This document shows, in pieces, positions 45,805-57,739 of a stretch of DNA of 64,000 nt. Both the position numbers and the translations under genes were made by a program. The notes under the pieces are model-generated. The model did not search any database. It had not been told where the DNA came from and saw only the letters and a list, made by a program, of their open reading frames with translations. Location of the stretch: positions 30,289,586-30,353,585 of the forward strand of contig CM055095.1 in the NCBI GenBank assembly GCA_029204225.1. Direction: 5' to 3'. The DNA is from Diphasiastrum complanatum (lineage: Eukaryota > Streptophyta > Lycopodiopsida > Lycopodiales > Lycopodiaceae). Every line of letters begins with the position of its first letter. The first letter of the stretch is position 1.

Positions 45805-45961
45805 AATATCGGTTCGACGCGCCCTTGTAGTTATTGATTGGTTTATTTTTCCAACGTGCGGGCTGATCCGATATTCAATCAAAATTTTTTGATATCGGTT
45901 CGACACGCGCTTGTTTCCGTTGTAGATTTTATTCTTACATCCTGCGCGTTGATCCGATATC
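45805..45961. repeat. Inverted-arm modules M7 and M8
   Basis: M7: AATATCGGTTCGACGCGCC at 45805, right arm GTGCGGGCTGATCCGATATT at 45856 (51 bp). M8: GATATCGGTTCGACACGCGC at 45891, right arm GCGCGTTGATCCGATATC at 45944 (53 bp). Arms are well kept, interiors unrelated, and only about 15 bp separates the two modules. Confidence 0.85.
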
Positions 45962-46202
45962 TCATAATGTTCAAATTTGGATTATGTAGTACCGTATGCA
46001 ATGACAAATACTTTTTTAATTGGCTTGCATTACAAGATGGACTTTCAAATCTGGAAGAGATAATATTCGATTAATTGTGTTTTTGTTTTTTTCATATACA
46101 AACTCCTATTAACTGATCTTTGATTAATTACATTTAACTGTGTTTATGTTTTTTTTCAGTTTAAATGCCCGAAGGTCTCCCCAATGGTATTAGCTAATGC
46201 AA

Positions 46203-46310
46203 ATAGGCCTACTACTCACACGTGGGAACATGCTCCACACATGTGTGATTTACACATGTACATGAAAATGAAAAAGAATCAAGCCAAAATTTGCATATTT
46301 TTCACGAGCA
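46203..46310. repeat. LTR-end remnant related to element B
   Basis: TCACACGTGGGAACATGCTC, then CACACATGTGTG, then AAGCCAAAATTTGC and TTTTTCAC. This matches the U3 end of the B LTR (7999-8092) and the scrap at 1735-1850. Confidence 0.6.
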
Positions 46311-49300
46311 TGCTTACTTGTTAGTTGAAGGTCCTCCTATGTCTTACATGTTGTCATGTCTTGCAATAACCATTCAAAAGTATTGACTAAACTCATGGCT
46401 ACGTTGGGCCTAGCTCTCCAAACCTGTTGTGATCTTTCTTATCGTCTAATTCTTGATTGTGGATCATGGTATTGGGATATACTAAGGGAAAATATCTATT
46501 GTCATTGTTGCTAGCAGATCTTTTGCCCTAAATATACCCTTTCAAATGGACTCCATATTTCCATTTTGACTCTATCACAATCAAATTTCTTATCCCATCA
46601 AGTAGGTCACATACAAGATATTGACTCGGGATGTTACCATTGGGGACTCCACAAGGGACTAATGCATGCTTGTGGCTACTTCAACCCTTCACTATTGCTC
46701 ATGATACTGACTCAAGAACTGATGACCTTTTGGTGTTTTTCTTATAACCTATTCATGTGGCATTGAGCAAGTCATGCTCAAGGTTTTAACCAATGTGCAA
46801 TGGATTTCCAAGATAGCTCTCAAGATTTTGTTTGCTCAATGTGATCTCAAGAGGCAATTAGACATTGAAGTTATCTAGACCCCCGTGGCCCAAATCCAAG
46901 TGTCCCCTTGGCCTACCAGATGGGTCAGAAGCAAAGCATTGACTATCGGGGACCAAGATGATGACTCCACTACTTTCTCGCTTGGTGAATGACCCAAGAT
47001 TTTGGTCATTGGACCCTAAGACTACTAGCTTGTTCTTGTGACTATTGCTACCTATGTCAATACTTTGTTCTTTTGGTTGGGGGAAACGGGAGGCGAAGGG
47101 GGGGGCAGGGGGGATGGTGTGATCCAAACTTGTCCCCACCCAAGGCATTGCATGGTGCAATGTTGTCGAGATTGTCATTTTGAACTAGGCTAGAAATGTA
47201 ATTAATAACTTTGTGAGGACCCATGCACTCCAATTAGGGTATGTGGAGTAGTGCATGCTAATTGACAACTTTTATGCATGCTGAGGATATCAAAAACATT
47301 GAAGTATGAATTTAGTAAAGGATCGGAGTTCTAGAAGGAATGTTATTAGGCTCCAGAGGTCTACATATACCTATATATTATTAGGCTCTAGAGGTCTATA
47401 TATACCTATAGGAACTCGCCCTCCTACACACCTATTTTTTGGTATTTAGTTGTCAGAAACCTCTCCTCTCTTCAGTCATTTTTGCTCAAGGGTGAAGCTG
47501 ATTGGGGTTTGACTTTTATTTTGCACATGAGAATAATGTAGATACTGACGTAAATATTGCCACATAAGTATTGGATATCCTTGTAAATATAAATCCAAAT
47601 CTAGCGATAAGTAAAGTTGTAATTAAACCTTTTTGGAGTTTGACCAATATCTTAATTTTGAGAAAGATATCTCAGATGCCATACATGTTGTAGGAATATC
47701 TTTTGAGTTTAGAATAAATATAATCAATTACAACTTGATATATGAATTTTTTTTTTATGAAGAACTAAAGAATAGAACAATTTTATTAATCGATTCTATA
47801 ATATAATGTCTATTGCAATATTCAAATGCAAATGACTCCATAAGAGAGCTCTTTCCTTTAAAATCCTTGTTTTTTGTTTTCCTTAAAAAAGAAGGCTCTA
47901 AAATCATGTAGTTGTCTTTTTTTATGAGTGCTCCTCGACTGTGAAATACCCAATGGTGCCATATCATACAAAGTAAGTTCTCTATTATGTATTGTGCTCC
48001 ATTTGTCATACTATAACAACAAGGTTAATATAGATTTTGTAGTAAATAGTATCGTTCCCACAGAGGACAGCGTTTGAAAGTTATGTTTTTGGTACAATTT
48101 ATGATAAGTGGTTTTGAGTGTTATTCTGGTTGTCGACAGACATTAAAAAGTAACCAATATTACTTGTGTTTGGGGAATGTAATGTTAATAATTTCAGAAC
48201 AACAATCTGGCCTTTATCAAATCGAGTGAAACGCGTTCTACAGATGAGATGTTATCAGAGTAGTACAGCAGTGCTACACTCTGGCTGATTAAGGTGTCAA
48301 CAGAGAGTCGAGAAATGTTCGATGTTTTCGTGTTTGAGTAGACAATTAGTTAATCGCATTCGCGAACTGTTCGTTTCTAGACAGAAGTCCTCAACAACTT
48401 AAGTCCAATTTAATGGTTAAAGAACACGAATAGTTTTAGAGCACGTTAGAAACTTATGTCAATTACAATCAGGAACACAGACCAAAGACTCAATTCTTCA
48501 GACATGGACTGTCACCTCATATGTATACATACAGCTTTATTCAATGAACGTGCTAGACTGCACCAAAGATAGTCGTTATTCGAGTGCCAAAAAGAAAGTC
48601 TTCACGACAGACAAATAAGATGGTTTTAAGACAGTTCTTTAGAGCATGTTTTACGGATACATAGCAAACGACTGTAATGCGCTAGAGAGTCTGTCTGATT
48701 AGAGAGTAATTCATGTAATGCGTTAGAGATTGCTAGTAGACTCAAGATCACTCACACTCAACAGTGCGGAGAACAAGATAAGGGAGAATAACTCTCAACG
48801 CTCTATTCACTTCTTCAACCTCTTACATATGCATAAACTCTTCTCTCTCGATGCTCAAGACTAAAGTGTGAGATCAATATATGTTCTACGGGGCGAACAA
48901 GCACACCTCTAAAACAACAGGTGCATCGCTCCTGTGAAAGGGTCTAGTTAACAGTTAGACTAAGTATACGTTCAATTATACCATAAGAGGTATATTTAAC
49001 TAAGAGTTAAGATTACTCTAGTTTAACATGTCTTTTCATATCTAGTCGTTTCATGTGGACGACCTAGTAAAGGTTATCCAAGGCAATGTCTTTCCTTTTA
49101 AAGGTCTTGCCCTTAATTACAAGGCAAGTACTTAGGAGATATATTCCAAAAAATGACTTAAGCCTCTTCATGATTTATACTTATCCAGCTCATATCTTCA
49201 TTTTCGAGTATATCATGCCATATTTATGTTGATATTCAATATTTAACAATTTCGTGGCATCACACCATTACATACAAATGAGACTTTTATATTATTTATT

Positions 49301-49699
49301 AGTTTTGATACTTTCTTTCCTTTAATGTTATAGTGAGCACTGGAGTTTAAATAACATTGAAATTAAGATAATGTTCTAAACTTATCTTGTATAATTAGGT
49401 TGAAGTCAACCAACAATACCCATCGCATGTTGATGGTTTGCTTCCAGCTATATTGAATAATTTTTTGGTGAATTGAATGTTGTTAGCACTGAGATAAATC
49501 TTGATAATTTCAAATATAATTTCTAGTTATTTCTGAAAGTCATTATGAATCTATTGTGTGTCTAATTGAATTTATTTCTAATCCTTAAAGCCCCCAACAG
49601 AATGACTCGTTAGCTATGGTTGGTATACATTGTACAATGCCAAACTATTTCTTGAGTGGTATAACCTTCAGAAAGAAATCGATCTTGCAAAGGCAATTT
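46311..49699. other. No supported gene
   Basis: Only short frames. A G-rich run sits near 47098-47117. A minus-strand frame at 46858-47178 has no recognisable domain. About 48.0-49.2 kb has a different, less AT-rich texture (many GTTAGAG/ACAGT words), with TCGTTCCCACAGAGGAC near 48053 that may belong to an old retroelement untranslated region, but I found no boundaries. Confidence 0.5.
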
Positions 49700-49704
49700 C
49701 TAAT

Positions 49705-50405
49705 TGTGAAGAATTGCCAAAAATTGGCAAATCTAGCTTGATCAAAAACCATGTAGAATAGTGTAAATTGTGTACACAAGTGGGTCCCACACATGTGAGG
49801 CCATGATGCCACATGGGAAATCCATCCTAATGTAGGTTAGGTCAAGTCAAGAGAGTTGGTCATGTCTATTTGGTGGTCATCCCTACTTTATAGGACCTAC
49901 ACCTAAGTCTAAGGTGAAAATTTGACCAACTAACTACCTACCAAGCATAATTCTAGGAAATAGACTAGGGTTTCATTTTAGGTCAAGGAGAGTGAGTTAA
50001 CTTCCTTATTACATGTTGGAAATCCACCTAACTTCAAGAAGGAAGTCGAATTTGCTATGTATTCTTTCTCTCCATAGTGAGAAGAAAGAAAATTTTTGGA
50101 GCTCATTGGCAATCTCAAGCTAGTTCACTATGTACATTGAGTTTTTGTGATCCAAATGAAACCAAATCAATTTCTACTTGTTTCTCAGGTTGAAGGCCGT
50201 ACTACAGCCTGTATTACACACGTGTGGGCTCGGATTTCAATGTTTATCAATGCTTTTGATTGTTAATGCTTGTTGTTTGTCAAATTGCCAATCTAGATCA
50301 ACTTTTTTGTGTCTAGTTTTTTGATAGATTGTTAAGCAAGCATCCAATCACTCTTGTGAATATTTTGTAGATCCATTTATGGTCCTAAAGTACAGTACTT
50401 TCACA
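49705..50405 (+). repeat. 5' LTR of E4
   Basis: Starts TGTGAAGAATTGCC and ends GTACTTTCACA. GTGGGTCCCACACATGTGAGG lies about 80 bp in, and ACACACGTGTGGG near 50216-50228. Confidence 0.95.
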
Positions 50406-51211
50406 TGGTATCAGAGCCAATTACAAGAGCATAAGCCATAGATCTAATGCAAATCCATTTTTAGCAAGTTTTGGTGCTAAAAACTAGTATTGAGAGGGCA
50501 AGCTAGAATCTTGATTTTGGTGAGGAGATTTGATCCCAAACTTGGTAGGGGTCCAAATCCGTACTATCCACATGTGTGGGCACCTCTAAACCTGTATTTA
50601 ATGCATGGTATTCATTTGATCCAAAAAAATTCAATTTGTGAGCTGTTGGTGTAACTTTTGGTGGAGATCCTAGGATAATCTACCAAGATCATTTGCCATT
50701 GATTAGATTTGAATTTGTTTCATGGAATCTAATCAATCTAGGCTGATTTCAAGTCCTATTAAGGTTAAAAACAGGTCGTGAAAGTACACCAAGAAGGAAG
50801 AAAGAGATTAAGTCATTTTTTTTGTCCAAAAATAGCCAAATTTGGCAAGATTTGATTGTAAGTAGATTTCACATCATCTTATCTTCATTCCAACTTTGTG
50901 AGGGAGTGCTAGAACTGAGATTATAAGTCCATTTGTTGGACTAGAAATCTAATTTGAGTGAAAAACTACAAGAGAGAGACCTTAGTGAGTTTCTAGAGAC
51001 AATCAAATCCATTTCTTGGCAAGATTTGTTTGAAAGTAGTTTTCACTTCATCTTATCTTCATTCTAGCTTTGTGAGGGAGTGATAGAGCTGTGATTATAA
51101 GTCCATTTGTTGGATTAGAAATCAAATTTGAGTGAAACACTGCAAGTGTGAGACCTTTGTGAGTTTCAAGTCAATCAAATCTATTTCTTGTTTGTAGAAG
51201 TCACTAGTAAG

Positions 51212-53368
51212 ATGGAATCTGCTGGAGCATACCTTCTAGAAGCTAGTGAGAGATTGAATTCTACAAATTATGCTATTTGGAAGGTTAGGATGGAGTCACT
51301 CTTGGTGCTCCAAGACCTTCATGAGTTCTTGATTGAAGATGAAGATGAACCTCTAGGTGCACAGGAGTTAGTTAGATACAAGAAGAGATCTAGGCTTGCA
51401 CTTCATTGTGTGAAGATGAATGTGAGCAATGATTTGTTGAGAGAAGTATCAGCATGTACTGGTGCTAAAGAGGCCTGGGAGTCTTTAAAATCAATCTATG
51501 AATCTAGTAACACTTCAAGAGTACTCATGCTTAGAAATCAGATTTTGCAAAGCATGAAGAGAAGTGAGGAGAGTGCACAGGATTATGTACTCAGAATCAA
51601 GTCTCTAAATAGGGAGTTGGCTTCCATTGGAGAGAAGATTCATGATGGAGAGCTTGTACAAATTGTCCTTAATGGTCTAGGAGATGACTTTGCAAATTTG
51701 GTCCAAAGTTTTTCCATCCAAGACACTTTGCCAACTATAGAAAAACTTCACAGTGTATTAGTGGCTGAAGAGTGTAGGATGCTCCATGCAAAATCTAGGA
51801 TGAGTTCCTTGTCTTTTCAGGATGGTGATGAGAAAGCCAATTTCTCATTCAAGGGCAAAAAGAAGACCAATGGAAAGAAGAAGCATCCAAAGGAGGCCAA
51901 AGAAGAGGATGATGCATCAAGCTCAAAGGACGAGTCAAAGCAAAAATGCTTCTTTTGTGGAAAGAAGGGGCATTATGCATCTGAATGCTACAAGAGGCTA
52001 AGAGCACAAGTGGAGGAGGACAAACAAGGAAACCTTGCAAAGGAGGAGGAGGAGGATGAAGTAGATGTATTCTTGATGGCATCTACATCCTCACCAACAA
52101 GCAATAGCAATTCAAGAGACAATTGGTGGATCGATAGTGGGGCTAGCTCCCACATGTCTTGTGAAAAGGACTTTTTCTCAACCTTACACTCTTTCAATGA
52201 TGCTAAAAAGTTTGTCTTTATTGCAAATGATGAAGAGTGTAGGATAGATGGTGTTGGCACCATCTCTTTGTGTCTAGAATCCTCAAAATGCATGGATCTA
52301 GAAAATGTCCTTTATGTACCATCAATCACCAGGAATATGCTTAGTGTTGGTCTACTCTTAGAAAGTGGTTTGGATGTCCACTTTAAGCATGGTGTTTGTT
52401 TCATCTTGAAGAATGATGTTTGCATTGCAAAGGGATTTAAACATGGAAGATTGTTTAAGTTGGAGGCTAGTGGTGCTTTTGAAAGAATGAGCTTGGAAAA
52501 GGAGGAGATCACTCAAGAGGAGATCTTGGCAAAGTGTGATCTTGCTTGCATTGAGGAGGAGCATCAAAAGGAGGAAGATCTTGAGGATCAGCCTCAAAGC
52601 ATGAGAGTTCCAAGGGAGTCCTCAATGACAATGGCCGAGTCATCAAATTGCATGCAAATTGTCCATTCAAGTGTGCATCTTGCAAGGGTGGTGAGCATTG
52701 GAGAGTCTACTATCTTTGAATACTTTTTGGAAAGTAGTAGTAGACATGAGGTGACTTGTTTCTTACCTTTAAGATCCATGGTGTTTATTACTTTGTATGA
52801 CAAGACAATGAAATGGGATGCTTTGAAATCTACATTTGTTGTTGATAAAGCAATTTCATTGGATAACTATTTTTGTAATAGTTTGAATAGAGTCATAAAA
52901 GATGAAACATCATTTGCTTTGGAAATCTTTGTGTCCACATGCTTTGTGCATGATCATTCCAATGTAAGGACCAAAGATTATCCTATTTCAATGATAGGAA
53001 TAATGGTAGTGTTTTGCTCTTCAAGTAGAGATTGTAGAATCTACTTGTTTTCAACCAAAGAATTTGTCAATGGTGGAAATGTGATCTTTCAAGAGTGGAA
53101 GATTTGTAAACTTGAAGAAGCACCTTTGGATCAACACATTATTCAATTTATTGATGTTTTGGAGTCAAGTCAAGTGGAGGATCAAGCTCAAGACCCGAGG
53201 ACTCCAAGGAGAACCTTGAGTATCAAGATGGAGCCATCTAGGCTCAATCAAATGGATCAAGCAAGACAAGTTGTCTTTGGCAACATTATTTATGCACTTA
53301 ATATTTTAATTGATGTATCTTCAAGTGCACAAAATGCCTTGGAATCCATGGCTTGGCATGATGTTTAG
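51212..53368 (+). CDS. E4 Gag-protease with divergent pol-derived tail, 718 codons
   Basis: The start is ATG 51212 (MESAGAYLLEASERLN), matching family gag starts. UBN2 capsid residues ~1-200; CCHC knuckle CFFCGKKGHYASECY (~247); protease WWIDSGASSHMS with DSG (~305); NVLYVPSITRNMLSVG; GRLFKLEASG. After ~430 the typical pre-integrase and integrase core are missing. A Glu-rich linker leads to a diverged integrase C-terminus (STCFVHDHSNVRTKDYPIS, comparable to L2's CYVHVPLETRTKEDPSS; EFVNGGNVIFQEWK), then PRRTLSIKMEPSRLN and ALESMAWHDV, ending where RT would begin. Gag and protease look intact. The tail lacks any catalytic D,D,E. Probably expressed as a structural polyprotein. Confidence 0.85.
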   Translation: MESAGAYLLEASERLNSTNYAIWKVRMESLLVLQDLHEFLIEDEDEPLGAQELVRYKKRSRLALHCVKMNVSNDLLREVSACTGAKEAWESLKSIYESSNTSRVLMLRNQILQSMKRSEESAQDYVLRIKSLNRELASIGEKIHDGELVQIVLNGLGDDFANLVQSFSIQDTLPTIEKLHSVLVAEECRMLHAKSRMSSLSFQDGDEKANFSFKGKKKTNGKKKHPKEAKEEDDASSSKDESKQKCFFCGKKGHYASECYKRLRAQVEEDKQGNLAKEEEEDEVDVFLMASTSSPTSNSNSRDNWWIDSGASSHMSCEKDFFSTLHSFNDAKKFVFIANDEECRIDGVGTISLCLESSKCMDLENVLYVPSITRNMLSVGLLLESGLDVHFKHGVCFILKNDVCIAKGFKHGRLFKLEASGAFERMSLEKEEITQEEILAKCDLACIEEEHQKEEDLEDQPQSMRVPRESSMTMAESSNCMQIVHSSVHLARVVSIGESTIFEYFLESSSRHEVTCFLPLRSMVFITLYDKTMKWDALKSTFVVDKAISLDNYFCNSLNRVIKDETSFALEIFVSTCFVHDHSNVRTKDYPISMIGIMVVFCSSSRDCRIYLFSTKEFVNGGNVIFQEWKICKLEEAPLDQHIIQFIDVLESSQVEDQAQDPRTPRRTLSIKMEPSRLNQMDQARQVVFGNIIYALNILIDVSSSAQNALESMAWHDV

Positions 53369-53578
53369 TTTTGAAGTGTGCTACATGTATATAGACACAT
53401 TTATGGAACATCTTGTAAGGGATCCTCTAAGAGGTGGTGAAAGATCCTTCATGGACATCATTCTCTATTGGAGTCTCAAAAGTTCCTTGTTTGTAGCTGG
53501 ATTTTTTAGACACTTCTAAAAGCTTTCATTCATCTATCAAGAGAGTTGTAAATAGATCAAGCTAAATTTGAGGAGGAG
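53369..53578 (+). pseudogene. E4 scrap of late RT
   Basis: Another frame reads GGERSFMDIILYWSLKSSLF, matching L3's NERSFEDITLYRKLIGSL just past the RT catalytic region. Everything between the RT start and this block is deleted. Purine-rich GAGGAGGAG ends it. Confidence 0.7.
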
Positions 53579-54279
53579 TGTGAAGAATTGCCAAAAATTG
53601 GCAAATCTAGCTTGATCAAAAACCATGTAGAATAGTGTAAATTGTGTACACAAGTGGGTCCCACACATGTGAGGCCATGATGCCACATGGGAAACCCATC
53701 CTAATGTAGGTTAGGTCAAGTCAAGAGAGTTGGTCATGTCTATTTGGTGGTCATCCCTACTTTATAGGACCTACACCTAAGTTTAAGGTGAAAATTTGAC
53801 CAACTAACTACCTACCAAGCATAATTCTAGGAAATAGACTAGGGTTTCATTTTAGGTCAATGAGAGTGAGTTAACTTCCTTATTACATGCTGGAAATCCA
53901 CCTAACTTCAAGAAGGAAGTCGAATTTGCTATGTATTCCCTCTCTCCATAGTGAGAAGAAAGAAAATTTTTGGAGCTCATTGGCAATCTCAAGCTAGTTC
54001 ACTATGTACATTGAGTTTTTGTGATCCAAATGAAACCAAATCGATTTCTACTTGTTTCTCAGATTGAAGGCCGTACTACAGCCTGTAGTACACACGTGTG
54101 GGCTCGGATTTCAATGTTTATCAATGCTTTTGATTGTTAATTCTTGTTGTTTGTCAAATTGCCAATCTAGATCAACTTTTTTGTGTCTAGTTTTTTGATA
54201 GATTGTTAAGCAAGCATCCAATCACTCTTGTGAATCTTTTGTAGATCCATTTATGGTCCTAAAGTACAGTACTTTCACA
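53579..54279 (+). repeat. 3' LTR of E4
   Basis: Same length as 49705-50405, about 11 scattered substitutions by eye. Followed by CTAAT. Confidence 0.95.
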
Positions 54280-54284
54280 CTAAT

Positions 54285-54944
54285 CACAATATATTTCTTG
54301 TGGTCACCATCAAATGTGTACTGCTTTTGAGATGTTCATATCTTGATGATTATGGATTTTTTCATTTTTGTTTCTTTGTAGTTTTCACCTAGTGATTGCA
54401 CAAGCTTTGATGTGTATTGATTTAGGTAAAAATCAATTTTGCGAGGTAGTATACCTTTTGTTGTCCCCCTTCTAGGGCCTTCTAAACTAGATGATGTGTA
54501 GATACAAAATAAAGATGAAAATTTTGAAAATCCCCATGCTGAATAAATAGATAGATATATACAAAATTAGAAAAACATTGATACACAAAATCATTTGTAC
54601 AATTGCATTAAAGCCCAACTTCAAGTGTTCTTTTATTGAATAAAGTCAAGAGTTTATACAATAATTGATTTCCAGTAATTTTATTGTTCTTTTACAATGT
54701 TGATTGTTGTAGGAAGATCCTTATAGTTTGTTATCATCTCTTGTATTTTTCATACCTATATGAAAACCAATGTATTAGTCTAAATATTGATTGCATAGAT
54801 TTATAGTTCTAATGGTGAAGGAGCAGATGCATGAGTACTCTCATCATTCGATGGTAGGTTCTCTTATCATTGGAAGGCTCTTATCAAAGTTATGAGATAT
54901 ATTTGAGCTGCTATGGACCTATGAATTTGTTACGGAACAATCAA
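54285..54944. other. No recognisable feature
   Basis: AT-rich. No domain, repeat boundary or RNA gene seen. Confidence 0.5.
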
Positions 54945-55445
54945 CAACAACAAAACCAATATTCTCAGTGGTTATTCATATGCAAGTTGGGAAGGAGATG
55001 TAGACACTCGTAAATCCACATCTGGATTTACATTCTTCCTCAACAACGGTCCTATTTCATGAAATGGTCACAAGCAAACTTTGATAGCTCTATCTCTACC
55101 AAATCAAAGTATATCACAGCCTCTCAAGCTACAAAAGAAGCAATGAAGTTGAGAAATTTACTTTCGAACATTTTTCTGAAACAATTTACTCTGACAATTT
55201 TATTTTGTTATAATCAAAGTGTTGTTGCTTTATCGGCCAACCCCAAGTTTCATTCCAAGAGTAAGCACACTAAAATTAAGTATCACTATGTTAGATGCAA
55301 AGTTCTCGACAAAGAGATAACCTTGCAGTATTGTCGAACGCAAGACACTAAGCTTGGATGCACACAAGAAGTTTTGTGCAGAACTAAGTTTAAAGGTCAA
55401 GGCATTCATGGATTCAGATTAAGAGTTGGATTATTCTCTCGGTAA
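54945..55445 (+). pseudogene. copia RNase H fragment
   Basis: Across frames: SGYSYASWEGDVDTRKSTSGF, then from 55070 KYITASQATKEAMKLRNLL, LFCYNQSVVALSAN, SKHTKIKYHYVR and VLDKEITLQYCRTQD. The catalytic Asp of CDNQS is Tyr (CYNQS) and the SxxEAEY block is degenerate. Same subfamily as 1245-1535. Confidence 0.8.
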
Positions 55446-55576
55446 TCCTATAGTTAATCTACATCCATTCATTTATCCAACTCTGTAGTTTTATTCGTAT
55501 TTCTACACAGTTTGCAGAAATACAAGGGAATCGATCAACATGTGGAGACAATGATGAACCATCGAAGGTTGTTTCC

Positions 55577-56060
55577 GTTTGTTATGAAGTTAACAATTCA
55601 CTCGAGTTGGTTAGCAAGTAAATTTCCAAAAAGTCCTAACTGGATGGATGACAACGCATTGTGGCTTAGCTTCAATTGCGACCTATGACCTAATTAGTTG
55701 CCCTGATTGGATAAGCCTAAGCAGCATTCCTCATTAGTATAAATAGCTAATCATTAGAGAGAGACTTATGATGATAATATCAAGTGACAGAGTTTCTACT
55801 TTGAATATTACTAGCAGCGCTTACTGCTTATCAACAGAAGTGCATCAGATAGAGTTATCAATTACTCAGAGATAGTTTAGAGTACGCGACTTCATCTGCT
55901 ATTGTTTTGTACTCGCGTCATTTGATTTGTTCATGCTACTTACTGAATCAATCATACCTTTTTATTGCATTCAATATTATGTCGGGTTGTATGCAAAGCT
56001 TTTTGTATTTGTTAATCTCTTATCGATTAGTCTGAATTGTCGAATGTTTCGGATATGGCA
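55577..56060 (+). repeat. Candidate 3' LTR of the RNase H-bearing relic
   Basis: Begins TGTTATGAAGTTAACA about 130 bp after the RNase H fragment and has AGTATAAATAGC at about 55737 as a TATA box. The 3' end is not defined and no second copy is in the window, so this rests on position and promoter look only. Confidence 0.4.
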
Positions 56061-57300
56061 TCTAATGAGATTTTTTTGAACATGAGACAAAGGAGTTAGT
56101 TAAACTCCTTTCTAAGCAAGAATACTCATTGTCATCAGTTTAAGAATTTTACTGTCATTGTTCAATTTGTAACTAGATTAGAGAAGCTAGTTGAAAAAGG
56201 AACTAAGAAGTGCAAGAGGAGGGAGGATATGCAGTGAAGGAGGGGAAACAATGTGGGCTACTTATGAAAAAGAGATCAATACTATGATTGGAGGATAAAA
56301 GATATTGCAAATGTACAAGGACTTGCACTTTTTCAAATCACACTCTTTTCAAATGTGTAATTTCTGATACAAATTAATGGAACAGTACATTAATGGTATA
56401 AATGCACCATTAAATTATAATCACTAAATTGCGATATTGGATTAGATATAACGTAGTTGGATGGATTTTGCAATGTATTGATACTTTCCCCCCTTTGTAT
56501 AATGAATGCATACTTGTATAGTAGAATGGTGTATTGATCTAAATATTTTAGATTTTCGTATATTTATATTCCAAATAGGGAGATCTATGTTACCTTGGCA
56601 TAGTTGCTTGGTTAAATTGCTAACTAAGATAAGATCTATCATGGTGGATAGTTTTTCACTCTTAGATCGACGTAGAGTGCATACTGGCATATCTTATGCA
56701 CAAAAGTACAATGTTACACCAAAGCTAACTGGGTAGCCAAGCCCAAAGTCTAAGCCTTAAGGATGCTAGGTTTGAGCATGTATCAATATGGTTGAAATTC
56801 TTCTCTTACTCCTTGACTCATGGTAGAAACTTGATTGCCAAGGTTTAGATTCTTTTGAATAGCAATAATAACCTAACATCCCACCCCATATGATGGGAAA
56901 CCATTATTGTAGATTTATAAGCCCCCCCCCCCCCCCCCCCAACAATGGTATAAATGTTGTTGCCCATGTTGTGGAAGCCATAAATGTAGATTGACAAGCT
57001 TTTAAATCCAAAAGACATGAAATTTTTAAGTATTTTGAAAGTCCAAATGACAACGGTGGATTGTGTATGAACAATCACCAAATGGGCATGTGATCGAATG
57101 AAGATTGAATATATGAAATGCACATGATTGCCATATCCTATGATCTATCTGGTGATATAAACTAGTATATCTATCTACATTAGTTTTTGCCAAAAAAGTA
57201 GGATTTCAAACCTAGAGACACAACATAAATTGTATTAAAGGTCTTGTATCCTTGAGAATGTCCTCTTTTGTCATGTTCAAGAATTTGAAATAAAATAATT
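56061..57300. other. Intergenic, no gene; C19 homopolymer
   Basis: AT-rich with short frames only. An uninterrupted run of 19 C lies at 56922-56940. Confidence 0.55.
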
Positions 57301-57660
57301 GGAGAAGTGGGCATGGCCCAGGCCCCACGTTAAGTAGTCTCCAACTTGCCGGCAGGCCCAGGCTGTTATGTGCCCTATTTTTCCCGGCGGATGAAAAGTC
57401 CACTCGCCGGCCGGCGACGGCCGTTACTTCCTCGCCGTCCTAGCTGTCACTACGAACGCCTGGTTTCTTAATGGCACGCCATGATTTAGAGTCCAGCACC
57501 GTTGGATCCTCCTATACTGATCGGATTTTGCCACGTGGCAATATATGAGACCCCTACCTCTAAATTAGTGGCACCTGTTGAATCTGGTCGGAGACGTTCA
57601 GATCTTGCCACGTGTTCTAAAAAGGATCCACGTGGCAGTTGGCTACGTGGCAAAATCGAA
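57301..57660 (+). promoter_or_regulatory. GC-rich patch with four G-box/ABRE-like motifs
   Basis: Composition changes sharply at about 57310 (CCGGCAGGCCCAGG, CGCCGGCCGGCGACGGCC). TGCCACGTGGCA (57529-57540, a perfect 12-bp palindrome), GCCACGTGTT (57607-57616), TCCACGTGGCA (57627-57637) and CTACGTGGCA (57643-57652) follow within 125 bp. ACGTG cores are bound by plant bZIP and bHLH factors. The cluster lies about 2.1 kb upstream of the VARLMGL gene start codon and reads like its promoter, though the transcription start is not known. Confidence 0.6.
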
Positions 57661-57702
57661 GCGGTCGAGCCAAAAGTAGAAAGAGAGAACAGGGAGAACG
57701 AG

Positions 57703-57739
<37 letters not shown>

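Larger units (their letters stand above)
49705..54279 (+). mobile_element. E4: pol-deleted Ty1/copia element with open gag-PR frame
   Basis: LTRs of 701 bp (49705-50405 and 53579-54279) are flanked by a perfect duplication CTAAT (49700-49704 and 54280-54284). Primer site TGGTATCAGAGC at 50406-50417 and purine tract TTTGAGGAGGAG before 53579 are intact. About 11 LTR differences by eye (~1.6%). Total 4575 bp, some 1.5 kb shorter than L2 because integrase core, RT and RNase H are missing. All signals needed in cis seem present, so it could be mobilised by a related full element. Confidence 0.95.

Noticed and set aside
42823-45961. CRISPR-like array (conserved repeats, variable spacers of constant length)
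   Set aside because: The arms are inverted, not direct, pairs are irregularly scattered, and the context is a plant nuclear genome without cas genes.
46858-47178. 106-codon minus-strand frame with Pro/Gly-rich ends
   Set aside because: No domain, no splice context, and it overlaps a G-run on plus; treated as chance.
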